NCBI GenBank assembly: GCA_963783695.1
Contig: CAWAOM010000001.1
Span: 248,001 to 312,000 of the forward strand
From: BM003 sp963783695
GTDB taxonomy: Bacteria > Pseudomonadota > Gammaproteobacteria > Steroidobacterales > BM003
DNA length: 64,000 nt
Direction of reading: 5' to 3'
Each line of letters starts with the position of its first letter. Within the stretch, counting starts at the first letter, position 1. A program made the position numbers and the translations under genes. The notes beneath the pieces were generated by a model. The model did not search any database, was not told where the DNA came from, and worked only from the letters and a program-made list of their open reading frames with translations. Below are positions 28,269 to 37,624 of this stretch, piece after piece.

Positions 28269-29240
28269 TTATTTCCAGAATCGCGGAAGGTCCTGTTGCA
28301 ATCGCGCTATGGCATCTTCATCCGTTGCGATTTCCACCAGCGGCATTCTTAGACGCCGGCCAAGCGTCTTGAGTTCCTCTGCGTGCTGACTCACCCGGGC
28401 CGAGAATCGTTCGACCACCGCGGTGTCACCGCTGTCGATGGTCAGGAGACGGCCCGAGCGCGTAACGACATACCGCCCGGGCGGCGGAAGTTCTCGTTCG
28501 AGGCGGTCGAAAACCGAGATTGCGAACAGGCTGCAATGGCGCGCCATCAGCGACAGTTCCTCGGCGGCGGATTCGTCGAGATCGTGGAGATCGCCGACCA
28601 GTATGATCAGGCAACCCGGTCGGGCCATACGGCGCAACCGCCGCAGCCCCGCCTTGATATCGCCGGCCCCGGCGCCGGGTGTGCCGGACCAGTCCTGTGC
28701 ATCGATCATTGCACCGAGCCAGCGCAACACCGCGCGATGGCCCTGCGCCGGACGTTGTTCGCGATGCTGGCCCTGACCAAATAACATACCGCCGACCCGG
28801 TCGCCGTGGGCGGCGGCGCGCCACGCCAGCAACGCGGCGGCACGAATGGCCTGAACCGACTTGAATCGTCCGCGGGTGGCGAAAAACATCCCGGGGCGCA
28901 GATCCAGCCAGAACAGCACTGGTCTTTCGCGCTCGTCGCGAAAGAGCTTGGTATGCGGTTTACCGCTGCGGGCGGTGACTTTCCAGTCGAGATGGCGCAC
29001 GTCGTCGCCCGGCTGATACGGACGGGACTCTTCGAATTCCATGCCGCGGCCGCGAAACGTCGACAGGCGCTGGCCACCACTGCTGATTCGCCTGGCGTTG
29101 CCCGGCAATACCTCGCGCCTTGAATGCGCGCGCAAAGCAAGAAGTTCCTGTAACCCGGCTCGCGTCGGTGAATTCGCCGGCATGGTCTCAGCCGGTTGCG
29201 GATCGCCTGTACGGGTGCCGAGCAGATCGGCTAATTTCAC
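28269..29240 (-). CDS. DUF58 domain protein
   Basis: The 323-aa protein contains the DUF58 signature SRPYQPGDDVRHLDWKVTAR near residue 72, followed by FWLDLRPGMFF, a divergent VWA-like fold. DUF58 proteins accompany MoxR ATPases in nearly all such operons. I see no strong transmembrane segment, so it is probably cytoplasmic or membrane-associated. It overlaps moxR by four bases and is one base from the DUF4381 gene. Biochemical role not established. Confidence 0.88.
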   Translation of the reverse strand: MKLADLLGTRTGDPQPAETMPANSPTRAGLQELLALRAHSRREVLPGNARRISSGGQRLSTFRGRGMEFEESRPYQPGDDVRHLDWKVTARSGKPHTKLFRDERERPVLFWLDLRPGMFFATRGRFKSVQAIRAAALLAWRAAAHGDRVGGMLFGQGQHREQRPAQGHRAVLRWLGAMIDAQDWSGTPGAGAGDIKAGLRRLRRMARPGCLIILVGDLHDLDESAAEELSLMARHCSLFAISVFDRLERELPPPGRYVVTRSGRLLTIDSGDTAVVERFSARVSQHAEELKTLGRRLRMPLVEIATDEDAIARLQQDLPRFWK

Positions 29241-30208
29241 GGCACGGCCACCCGTTGCAGCAAGTTGTCGATCACCGTATCAGTATCGACGCCGAGCGCT
29301 TCCGCTTCATAGTCGAGGATCAGGCGGTGACGCAGAACGTCCGGGGCGACGTTCTGGATGTCCTCCGGACTGACGAAATCGCGCCCGTCGAGCCACGCGT
29401 GTGCACGTGCGCAGCGATCGAGCGCGATCGTGGCACGGGGGCTTGCGCCATATTGCAACCAGCGCGCCAGATCTTCGCCATAGGCGTCCGGTTGGCGCGT
29501 CGCAAGTACGAGCTGGATCAGGTATTCCTCGAGGGCGGGGGCCAGGTGCAGCGCCAGAACCTCCTTGCGTGCAGCGAATATGGTTTCCTGATCGATGCTG
29601 GCTTCGACAGCGGGTTTGTCCTCGTGCTCGGTCGTGGCCTCGCGTCGTGCCAGTTGCAGAATCTCGCGTTCGCTGTCGCCGTCAGGATAGTCGATCCGAA
29701 CATGCATCAGGAATCGATCGAGCTGTGCCTCGGGTAGCGGGTAGGTACCCTCCTGCTCGATCGGGTTTTGTGTGGCCATGACCAGAAATAAGCCCGGCAG
29801 GCTGTAGGTCTGGCTGCCGATCGTGACCTGTCTTTCGGCCATTGCCTCGAGTAGCGCCGACTGAACCTTGGCCGGGGCTCGGTTGACCTCGTCGGCGAGT
29901 ATCAGGTTGTGGAACAACGGTCCCCGCTGGAAATGGAAACTTCCCTGTTGCGGACGGAATATTTCGGTTCCGGTGAGGTCAGCCGGGAGGAGATCCGGGG
30001 TGAACTGAATGCGATGGAAATCGCCGTCGATTCCGTCGCCAAGAACCTTGATGGCGCGCGTTTTCGCCAGTCCCGGCGCGCCTTCGACCAGCAGGTGCCC
30101 ATTTGCGAGCAGGGCAACCAGCAATCGATTGACCAGGGTCTGCTGGCCAATGATATGGTCGCCGATGTGGTTCTGCAGCCGCGCTATTGCTTCTTGTGTG
30201 CTCGACAT
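29237..30208 (-). CDS. moxR: MoxR-type AAA+ ATPase
   Basis: The 323-aa ATPase shows Walker A GAPGLAKT near residue 42, Walker B LILADEVNRAPAKVQSALLEAM near 105, and sensor 1 ATQNPIEQEGTYPLPEAQLD near 150. MoxR proteins are AAA+ chaperone-like enzymes that work with VWA partners to mature or remodel other proteins. It heads the operon moxR-DUF58-DUF4381-batA-batBC-batD. AGAGGCAAG precedes the ATG. A minus-strand TATAAT (30362-30367) lies about 155 bases upstream, with no clear -35. Confidence 0.94.
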   Translation of the reverse strand: MSSTQEAIARLQNHIGDHIIGQQTLVNRLLVALLANGHLLVEGAPGLAKTRAIKVLGDGIDGDFHRIQFTPDLLPADLTGTEIFRPQQGSFHFQRGPLFHNLILADEVNRAPAKVQSALLEAMAERQVTIGSQTYSLPGLFLVMATQNPIEQEGTYPLPEAQLDRFLMHVRIDYPDGDSEREILQLARREATTEHEDKPAVEASIDQETIFAARKEVLALHLAPALEEYLIQLVLATRQPDAYGEDLARWLQYGASPRATIALDRCARAHAWLDGRDFVSPEDIQNVAPDVLRHRLILDYEAEALGVDTDTVIDNLLQRVAVP

Positions 30209-30421
30209 CTTGCCTCTGCCGTTTGCATGCCATCACCGCCAGTCGCGGCCGAAAACATGGAACTTGAAATAGGAACCGGCAATTGTGCCGGCCGCGGGAT
30301 TGCCGCCGTCAGCCTGTGCACGATTCTGCCGGAATGCTTGCCCGGATTAAAAATCGAGTGAATTATAACGTTAGCGACTGGTAATACATTGCTGATTGCG
30401 GTTCAATCGTCTCACCCGACG

Positions 30422-31366
30422 ATGAGGACTCGCGTGACGAAGTCGACGGCACTCCTGACACAGCATATTCTCAGTCAGATCGTGGATCTGATCGAGTTGC
30501 CGATTTTGTTGCTCGACATGCAAAAGGAGTCTTTGCCGCTGGTCCTCGCCAACCCCCGCTGTCAGACGCTGCTGCAGCAGTGGTGCGGGCGGGCCGACAA
30601 TCTCGATCTCGCGGAATTACTCGACGACCAGACACCGTCTCCCGGACCTGACCATATCGTCGCGGAGCTGACCTCCGGCGCGCATGTAACGCTGCGTTTG
30701 CGTCCGGGTCACGACGAGGGGATGGGTGCGCTGACACTGCGTCTGCTGCCGCTGCATGATAAATCCGGTGCCGCCACTCACGCCCTGGGCCTGGTGGCTG
30801 ATACTGCGAGCGCGCCGCAACCGCAGCCGAAAAAAGATTCAATCGATTCGAGTGGCCCGGCGGAGTCGGCCGTTGATCGCGTCACCGGTCTTCTGCTGCA
30901 GCCGGCATTCGAGAGCAGGATGGCGGCGACCTGGAGCGAAGCAGCCAACAACAAACACTCCGTGGGCGTCATGGTGTTTCGCATTGACGATTTTGACAAA
31001 TACATAGAAACGTTCGGTAAACAGGCCGCCAATTCGGCGCGCAGACTGGTTGGTCACGCGATCGGCGGATCGCTGCGCCGCGCCGACGACCTCGCTGCCC
31101 GTTTCGATGGCGACGAGTTTGTCGGCAGCATCAGTGGAGCCGAAGCCGGCAACGTCACGGCACTGGCTGAGCGGATCGTTTCCCGGGTCGTCGCGTTATG
31201 TATTCATCACCCGCGCTCGGAGGTCACCCGCTATCTGAGCGTTAGCGCGGGCGTGGCTTTGGCGGCCGCCTCTGATCACGGGTTCGGGGACGCCCTTGCG
31301 CAGGCGCGCCGGCGCATGGACGCAGCGCGCGATGCCGGCGGAAACCGGGTTAGCGCAGAGGATTAA
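30422..31366 (+). CDS. Degenerate GGDEF-domain protein with PAS-like N terminus
   Basis: The 314-aa protein has a PAS-like N-terminal region (about 15-130), a linker, and a GGDEF domain (150-314). The signature is DGDEF (229-233). The substrate-binding pattern is also lost: where PleD has FKHINDTFGHDIGD, this protein has FDKYIETFGKQAAN, so the guanine-contacting Asn and Asp are absent. An inhibitory-site RADD (220-223) is kept. It is probably inactive as a cyclase and may bind c-di-GMP. I use the ATG at 30422; a TTG at 30389 would add 11 unconserved residues. Confidence 0.82.
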   Translation: MRTRVTKSTALLTQHILSQIVDLIELPILLLDMQKESLPLVLANPRCQTLLQQWCGRADNLDLAELLDDQTPSPGPDHIVAELTSGAHVTLRLRPGHDEGMGALTLRLLPLHDKSGAATHALGLVADTASAPQPQPKKDSIDSSGPAESAVDRVTGLLLQPAFESRMAATWSEAANNKHSVGVMVFRIDDFDKYIETFGKQAANSARRLVGHAIGGSLRRADDLAARFDGDEFVGSISGAEAGNVTALAERIVSRVVALCIHHPRSEVTRYLSVSAGVALAAASDHGFGDALAQARRRMDAARDAGGNRVSAED

Positions 31367-32156
31367 CAGGCGCCTCGTCGAGCGGGCGGATCACGGCCAG
31401 CGCGCCGAGCCGCGGATGATCGAAATAGTGAATCTCGTTACTCCGCATCCTGCGCCTTTGCGCCAGTTCGAAACGCGGCAACTCCGTTTCCAGGATGTAG
31501 GGGGTGGCGGTTGCGGCGGAGGGCAGATCCTGGTCAGGCTGCAGAATCAGGTCGAGTCGCAGGTGAAGAAATCGTGATCTGTACATCGATACTTCTCCGT
31601 CCAGCCCAGGTCCGGCGCTTCCGAACACATCGACCGGCAGAACCGGTGCGGCGTCCGCTGCGTATCCGGGTTGCGCCCATGCCAGGTACAGCAATGGCTG
31701 ATAGGCGCCGCGTCGGCGCAGGGTTTCGTAATAAGCAGTCAGGCTGCGTGCGCTGTCTTCGACCGGGAAAAACCGCCGCTCCTGCTCCTCTTCCGGCATC
31801 GGCGCATCTGCGTCGTTGGTGGCCGATGAGGCATCCGCGGAGGTCCGTCCGGCAGTTGTCGGCGGCTTCTGGCTGTCTTCGGCCGGAATCGTTGCGCTAT
31901 CCGGGCTGATAATGACGCCGCTGTCCTCGCCGGGGAAGACACCGCCGAGGTAGACCCAATCACTGGGCACCGGAGAGAAATTCTCGCCGGTGGGGGCCGC
32001 GCCACTGCCCTGGGCAAACACGATCAACTCCACCTGGTACCAGTTGACCGCGCTCGATTCGGGCTCCGGTTCGTTCTGTGACGCCACCATTTGCGGTGTA
32101 AACGCCAGCACCGTCAGCACCAGCATGACGGGTAGTGTGAATCGCATTTCCGGCAC
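31350..32156 (-). CDS. csiV: CsiV family protein
   Basis: The 268-aa protein has a signal peptide (VMLVLTVLAFTPQMVASQ), a disordered acidic middle (about 85-125), and the conserved end RFELAQRRRMRSNEIHYFDH. It matches the CsiV family, periplasmic proteins commonly next to mfd in gammaproteobacteria; Pseudomonas/Shewanella-type homologues are usually annotated hypothetical. A strong Shine-Dalgarno GGAGG (32163-32167), six bases before the GTG at 32156, fixes the start there rather than at the ATG three codons later. Its 3' end overlaps the GGDEF gene by 17 bases, convergent. Confidence 0.78.
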   Translation of the reverse strand: MPEMRFTLPVMLVLTVLAFTPQMVASQNEPEPESSAVNWYQVELIVFAQGSGAAPTGENFSPVPSDWVYLGGVFPGEDSGVIISPDSATIPAEDSQKPPTTAGRTSADASSATNDADAPMPEEEQERRFFPVEDSARSLTAYYETLRRRGAYQPLLYLAWAQPGYAADAAPVLPVDVFGSAGPGLDGEVSMYRSRFLHLRLDLILQPDQDLPSAATATPYILETELPRFELAQRRRMRSNEIHYFDHPRLGALAVIRPLDEAPVNPLR

Positions 32157-32258
32157 CGTGCGCCTCCGTGAGAATTGCGTGCGTGGTCAGTGTAGCGGGG
32201 CGCGTGGCTGCTACCAAGCCTTGTGACCGAATAACGTGACGACCTCGATTGGCGGGAC

Positions 32259-35200
32259 CTAGGAGGACGGTCGCAGCTGTGTCAAAACGCGCTCGATTAC
32301 GGCCAGCCGCTCCGCGTCGCTGGTCGACGTAATGCGAAAGCGGAGTTTGTCGGGGCCATCGAGACTGAACTGGCGGGGGTCGCTTTGCACCAGTTTTACC
32401 AGCGTGAAAGGGTCGACGGAGGTGTTATCGCTAAAGGCAATTCGGCCGCCGGCACTATTGGCATCAATTTTGCGAATACCGATTGGGACTGCGCTGACCC
32501 GCAGTTCCGCAATGCGGAACAGCGTCTTGGCGGGATCCGGCAGCAGGCCAAAACGATCGATCATTTCCACCTGCAACTCCCGCAGCGCCTCGCTGTCCTC
32601 GGCGCTGGCGATCCGCTTGTACTGAATCAGGCGCATGTGCACATCGGGCATGTAGTCTTCGGGAAGCAGCGCCGGCACCCCCAGCTCGATGACCGGACCA
32701 TGATCAAGCGGTGCCTCCAGGTCGGTCTCCTTGCCGGACTTCAGTGCTTCAACTGCCCGTTCAAGGAGCTCCATGTAGAGCGCAAACCCGATCTCGTGGA
32801 TCTGTCCGCTTTGCTCGTCGCCGAGAAGTTCTCCAGCGCCACGAATCTCGAGATCGTGAGTGGCGAGGGTGAAACCGGCGCCAAGGTCTTCCAGCGATTC
32901 GATTGCCTGCAGGCGTTTCTCCGCATCGGCGGTCAACGCTGCCTGCGGCGGCGTCAGCAGGTAGGCGTAGGCGCGGTGATGCGATCGTCCGACGCGCCCG
33001 CGTAACTGGTGCAGTTGCGCGAGACCGAGGCGATCGGCGCGATCGATGATGATGGTATTGGCGGTGGGGACGTCAATACCGCTTTCGATGATCGTCGTAC
33101 ACAGCAGGACGTTGAATCGGCGGTGGTAGAAATCGAGCATCACTTGTTCCAGATCGCGCTCGCGCATCTGCCCATGACCAATACGTACGCTCGCCTCGGG
33201 TACCAGCTGGCGCAACCGGGTGGCCACTTTTTCGATGCTCTGGACCGCGTTGTGCACGAAATAGACTTGACCGCCGCGTTTGATTTCGCGCAGACAGGCC
33301 TCACGAATCAACGCGTCACTCCACTCGCTGACGAAAGTCTTGATCGCCAGCCGCGCCTGCGGCGGCGTCGTGATCAGGGACAGGTCGCGAATTCCGCCAA
33401 GCGCCATGTTGAGCGTTCTCGGAATCGGCGTCGCGGTCAGAGTCAGGACATCGACCTCCGCCCGCAGCGACTTCAGACGCTCCTTGTGGCGAACGCCGAA
33501 GCGGTGTTCCTCGTCGATCACGACGAGACCGAGATTTTTAAATCTCACATCGGCACCCAGCAGTTTGTGGGTGCCGATGACAATATCGACGGTGCCGTTT
33601 TGCAAGCCTTCCATGATTAACTTCGATTGCTGGCCGCCGCGAAACCGCGACAGGACTTCGACATTGACCGGCCAGTCGGCAAAACGGTCGCAAAAGGTCT
33701 GATGGTGCTGCTGTGCCAGCAACGTCGTCGGCACCAGCACCGCAACCTGGCGACCATCATGCACAGCACCAAACGCGGCCCTGAGGGCGACTTCAGTCTT
33801 GCCAAAACCGACATCGCCGCAAACCACGCGATCCATCGGTTTTGTCGAGCGCAGATCATCGAGGACCTGCTCGATCGCCTGTCTTTGGTCGCTGGTTTCC
33901 TCAAACGGAAACGCCGCCTCAAATGCGGTCATTTCGCGTTGTTGCAGGCGAAAACTATGGCCCTTGCGCGCGGCACGCTGGGCATACAGGTCGAGCAATT
34001 CGGCGGCGACGTCACGGATGCGTTTGGCGGCACGACGGCGGGCCTTGACCCATTGCTCTCCACCGAGACGATGCAGGGGGGCCTGTTCGGGCGATGTCCC
34101 GGTGTAACGGCTTATCTTGTTGAGCGCATGGACAGGAACGTAAAGCTTGTCGCCGCCGGCATACGAGATGGTAAGAAATTCGCCATCGAGTCCGCCCGCG
34201 GTGAGAAATTCGAGGCCGACATAGCGGCCGACGCCATAGTCCTCGTGGACGACGGGTGAACCGGCATGCAGATCGGTCAGGTTGCGGATGATCGCATCGG
34301 GGTCGCGCTCGGTTTTGCGCCGGCGGCTCTTTTGTCGCACCCGATCGCCGTAGAGTTGTTCTTCCGCGACCACGCTTATTCCGGCGCGTGGCAGCAGCAT
34401 GCCCGATTGCAGCGGGGCTACGGTAATCGCAAGGCGGTATTCTGCCGCTGCGAACTGGTGCCAGTCCTCGACGACCGGTGCCGCCAGGTCGTGACCACGC
34501 AACAACGGCAATAGGGTCTCGCGCCTGCCCGCGGACTCGGCGGCGATCAATACGCGGCCGTCGAAGCGGTCTACAAAATCGAGCAACGCGCGGGCCGGTT
34601 CCTCGGCGCGCGAGTCGAGCAGCAGCCTGGGTGGAGCCGCGCTGCCAATGTTGCTGCAGGCCGCAGTCATCTCGGACTCTGGAATCTCGAAGCTACCCAG
34701 GGTCACCTGTGGGTGGGGCTCGCATAGGCGGGCAACGGCCAGTGGATCGAGAAAGATATCCGCGGGGGGCAAAATTGGCCGTTCGATGTCATGGCGACGC
34801 GATTCGTAGCGCTGTTGCGCGTCCAGCCAGGTCTCTTCCATTGCCAGTTCGGCGCCGTCGAAAACCGCCAGGGTTGAGGAGGCTGGCAAAAAATCGAAAA
34901 ATGATGCGAGTTCGTCGAAAAACAGCGGCAGGTAATACTCGATGCCGTTAGACGCGATACCGTCGGAGATCTCGCGGTACGGAATCGCCCGATTTGGCTC
35001 GCCCTCGAAGCGGGCGCGGAACGCCCCCCGGAAACGCTTTATCGCCTCCTCCGTGAGAGGAAACTCGCGAGCCGGCAAAATGCGGACCGACGCGGTTTTC
35101 TCGAGCGTGCGCTGGTCATTCACGTCGAAATTGCGAATTGAGTCGATGTCGTCGTCGAGCAGGTCTATCCGGTATGGCCGGGTGCTGCCCATCGGAAACA

Positions 35201-35762
35201 GATCGAGCAACGAGCCGCGGACTGCAAACTCGCCGTGTTCCATTACCTGCGGCACGCTGACATATCCGGCGGTTTCCAACTGGCGGCGGAAGACGTCGAT
35301 TGGCAATCGCTCACCGACCGCCAGCATCAGCGACCCGGACTCCACGTAGCTGGCCGGAGGCAGCCGCTGCATCAGTGTGGCCGCCGCAACGACCACGACG
35401 CCGCGGGTCAGGCGCGGCAGCCGATACAAAACCTCGAGACGCTGCGAGATGATGTCCTGATGTGGCGAAAAAGCGTCATAGGCGAGTGTCTCCCAATCCG
35501 GAAAGTGCAGTACCGGTAAGGAGTTATCGGCAAAAAACCCGATTTCCTGCTCGATTCGATCGGCCTCGAGGGCACTCCGGGCGAGCACCACGACCGGTCC
35601 CGCGGCCGTGGCTGCAGCCTCGGCCAGCGCGAGTCCGGCCGCCGCACCATAGAGTTGGCCCCAGCGCCGGCGCTTATGCGGCGCCGGCAGATCGGCCGGC
35701 TGGATAAGAAAAATGTCGGGAGAGTCTGGCACGCAGCTTCGTGTCGGCGAAAAAACCGACAT
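32259..35762 (-). CDS. mfd: Transcription-repair coupling factor Mfd
   Basis: The 1167-aa translocase removes RNA polymerase stalled at lesions and recruits UvrA. The N-terminal UvrB-homology region includes VLHFPDWETLAYDAFSPHQD. The RNA polymerase-interacting region follows around residue 500 (VHEDYGVGRYVGLE). The RecG-like helicase has Walker A GDVGFGKTEVA near 655, the DEEH box in VVIDEEHRFGVRHKERL, and TATPIPRTL. The C-terminal D7 autoinhibitory domain ends the protein. Length is typical. Confidence 0.98.
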   Translation of the reverse strand: MSVFSPTRSCVPDSPDIFLIQPADLPAPHKRRRWGQLYGAAAGLALAEAAATAAGPVVVLARSALEADRIEQEIGFFADNSLPVLHFPDWETLAYDAFSPHQDIISQRLEVLYRLPRLTRGVVVVAAATLMQRLPPASYVESGSLMLAVGERLPIDVFRRQLETAGYVSVPQVMEHGEFAVRGSLLDLFPMGSTRPYRIDLLDDDIDSIRNFDVNDQRTLEKTASVRILPAREFPLTEEAIKRFRGAFRARFEGEPNRAIPYREISDGIASNGIEYYLPLFFDELASFFDFLPASSTLAVFDGAELAMEETWLDAQQRYESRRHDIERPILPPADIFLDPLAVARLCEPHPQVTLGSFEIPESEMTAACSNIGSAAPPRLLLDSRAEEPARALLDFVDRFDGRVLIAAESAGRRETLLPLLRGHDLAAPVVEDWHQFAAAEYRLAITVAPLQSGMLLPRAGISVVAEEQLYGDRVRQKSRRRKTERDPDAIIRNLTDLHAGSPVVHEDYGVGRYVGLEFLTAGGLDGEFLTISYAGGDKLYVPVHALNKISRYTGTSPEQAPLHRLGGEQWVKARRRAAKRIRDVAAELLDLYAQRAARKGHSFRLQQREMTAFEAAFPFEETSDQRQAIEQVLDDLRSTKPMDRVVCGDVGFGKTEVALRAAFGAVHDGRQVAVLVPTTLLAQQHHQTFCDRFADWPVNVEVLSRFRGGQQSKLIMEGLQNGTVDIVIGTHKLLGADVRFKNLGLVVIDEEHRFGVRHKERLKSLRAEVDVLTLTATPIPRTLNMALGGIRDLSLITTPPQARLAIKTFVSEWSDALIREACLREIKRGGQVYFVHNAVQSIEKVATRLRQLVPEASVRIGHGQMRERDLEQVMLDFYHRRFNVLLCTTIIESGIDVPTANTIIIDRADRLGLAQLHQLRGRVGRSHHRAYAYLLTPPQAALTADAEKRLQAIESLEDLGAGFTLATHDLEIRGAGELLGDEQSGQIHEIGFALYMELLERAVEALKSGKETDLEAPLDHGPVIELGVPALLPEDYMPDVHMRLIQYKRIASAEDSEALRELQVEMIDRFGLLPDPAKTLFRIAELRVSAVPIGIRKIDANSAGGRIAFSDNTSVDPFTLVKLVQSDPRQFSLDGPDKLRFRITSTSDAERLAVIERVLTQLRPSS

Positions 35763-35810
35763 TATGGCATGTCAGCCCTCGATGACGGCGCTTGCGCGAC
35801 CGCGCTGCGA

Positions 35811-36104
35811 TCAGGAACTGGCGGAGTGTTTGTCCACCGCGTGAATCACGGTCTGATTCTCGAAATAAACGATAAACGTCTGGTATTCCCAGCGCGTGAT
35901 GGGCGGATCGCCGACCGGGGAGAATTTATCCACCGGCTGCCCATAACGCTCTTCGACACCCGCCATACTCATGCCGCGCGTGGGCCGCAGCCCGGCGTGC
36001 TCGCTCTGTGCGGTGACCTGGCCGAGTTGCACGACCTCTGCCCGGGCGTCGGCCGACCAGATCCCTCCGGCAATCAATGCGATTGCGAGTAAGCGTACAA
36101 ACAT
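35811..36104 (-). CDS. Small secreted conserved hypothetical protein
   Basis: The 97-aa protein has a clear signal peptide (MFVRLLAIALIAGGIWSADARA) and a mature part with the block RPTRGMSMAGVEERYGQP and PPITRWEYQTFIVYFE. Similar short proteins are known in many gammaproteobacteria with no assigned function. I start at the ATG at 36104, with GGAGGGG upstream; the longer in-frame extension has no such site and reads through the intergenic region. It follows mfd's start by about 50 bases, on the same strand. Periplasmic location is inferred. Confidence 0.75.
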   Translation of the reverse strand: MFVRLLAIALIAGGIWSADARAEVVQLGQVTAQSEHAGLRPTRGMSMAGVEERYGQPVDKFSPVGDPPITRWEYQTFIVYFENQTVIHAVDKHSASS

Positions 36105-36337
36105 TTGACACCCCTCCAGTAAACGGCCTCTGAATATAGCATTCGACCTCTGGGCAAAAAACCGACCCGGACATGGAAATCGATTGCGATTTGTGTCAGC
36201 GGTGGGGCCGCGGCAGGTTGTCACCGCCGCGGCTATCGGCATGGCGCGGGCCCGGTTGCAGCGCTGGTACGGTCTGTGCGATTCGCAGTTATCGAGAGTT
36301 CGGGTTGTTTGGGCGGAATGTGCTTTAATTCGCGCCC

Positions 36338-37585
36338 ATGTTTCGGCCATTAGAGATTTTCGTCGGACTGCGCTATATCCGCGCGCGGCGCAGCAGTCGT
36401 TTCGTTTCTTTTATCAGCATCGCCTCGACCGCCGGTGTCGCGATCGGCGTGGCTGCGCTGATCGTGGTGATATCCGTAATGAACGGGTTCGAGAATGAGC
36501 TGCGCGGGCGCCTTCTTAGTCTCTCTGCGCATGCGACTGTCAAGGCGACGGACGGGCCGTTGCAGGGCTGGCGCGATCTTCGCGCCGCCGCGGACGAGGC
36601 GCCCGGTGTTGCGGCGGCCGCCCCATTTATCCAGTTCGACGCGATGCTCGGTTTTGGCGCGAATCTCAGTGGCGCACGTCTTACCGGCGTGCTGCCGCAA
36701 GCAGAGGCGCAGGTGTCGACGGTCGCGGCGCAGATGCGCGAGGGGAGTTTTGACGACCTCGTGCCCGGTGCCGACAGGATTATCCTGGGGCGCATTCTTG
36801 CGGTGGTTCTCGGTGTACGGGTGGGCGACGGCGTCACTGCACTGATACCGCGTGGCGGGAGCGCCGGCGGCGGGTTGGCGCCGCGCCTCAAGCGTTTCGT
36901 TGTCAGTGGGATTTTCGAGGTCGGTCTGCAGGATCATGACGGTGTACTCGCGTATCTCCATCTGGAAGATGCCGCGGCGCTGTCCGGCCTCGGCAATGGT
37001 GTCGACGGATTGCGTCTGCGCTACGACGATGTATTTGCCGCGCCGCGGGGCGTTCGCGAATTTGTCGCCGGATTCGATGGCGGCCTCGAGAGCAGTGACT
37101 GGACACGCGAAAACGCGAGTTATTTCCGTGCGATCCGTATCGAGAAGACGATGATGTCATTGATGCTTTTTCTGGTCGTCGCCGTTGCCGCATTCAATAT
37201 CGTTTCGACGCTGGTGATGGTGGTCACCGAAAAGAAGACCGATATCGCGATATTGCGCACACTCGGTCTTGCTCCGTCGAGCGTAGTGCGGATCTTCCTG
37301 GTCCAGGGTACGTTGCTCGGCTGGATCGGTGCGTTGCTGGGAGTGGCGCTCGGTGTGTACATCGCGGTCAACGTCGGCGAAATTCTGCCGGCTATCGAGG
37401 GATTCTTCGGATTCGAACTCTTTCCGGCCAGCGTGTACTACATCAGCGATTTGCCGTCCGATTTGCATGGATCCGATGTCGTCTGGATTGCACTGGCCTC
37501 CCTGGTGCTCACTGCTCTGGCAACCGTGTACCCGGCATGGCAGGCCGCGCGGGTTCAGCCCGCCGAGGCGCTGCGCTATGAGTAG
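36338..37585 (+). CDS. lolC: Lipoprotein-releasing ABC transporter permease (LolC type)
   Basis: The 415-aa FtsX-family permease has the LolC/E layout: a first transmembrane helix (about 22-48), a long periplasmic domain (50-265), and three C-terminal helices, ending YPAWQAARVQPAEALRYE. With LolD it extracts lipoproteins from the inner membrane and hands them to LolA. It is followed by a second permease before the ATPase gene. LolC versus LolE assignment within the pair rests on order only. Confidence 0.9.
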   Translation: MFRPLEIFVGLRYIRARRSSRFVSFISIASTAGVAIGVAALIVVISVMNGFENELRGRLLSLSAHATVKATDGPLQGWRDLRAAADEAPGVAAAAPFIQFDAMLGFGANLSGARLTGVLPQAEAQVSTVAAQMREGSFDDLVPGADRIILGRILAVVLGVRVGDGVTALIPRGGSAGGGLAPRLKRFVVSGIFEVGLQDHDGVLAYLHLEDAAALSGLGNGVDGLRLRYDDVFAAPRGVREFVAGFDGGLESSDWTRENASYFRAIRIEKTMMSLMLFLVVAVAAFNIVSTLVMVVTEKKTDIAILRTLGLAPSSVVRIFLVQGTLLGWIGALLGVALGVYIAVNVGEILPAIEGFFGFELFPASVYYISDLPSDLHGSDVVWIALASLVLTALATVYPAWQAARVQPAEALRYE

Positions 37586-37624
37586 ATCGAGCGCGCCCGG
37601 CATCGCCGCGAGGCGGATTCGCTG

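Noticed and set aside
30276..30291. Hairpin CCGGCA-ATTG-TGCCGG between moxR and the GGDEF gene
   Set aside because: The six-base stem has no T tract or clear role; such stems are expected by chance in GC-rich DNA.
36305..36329. TTTAAT near the lolC start as a promoter
   Set aside because: No acceptable -35 at 15-18 bases; the nearest TTGTTT is only 13 bases away.
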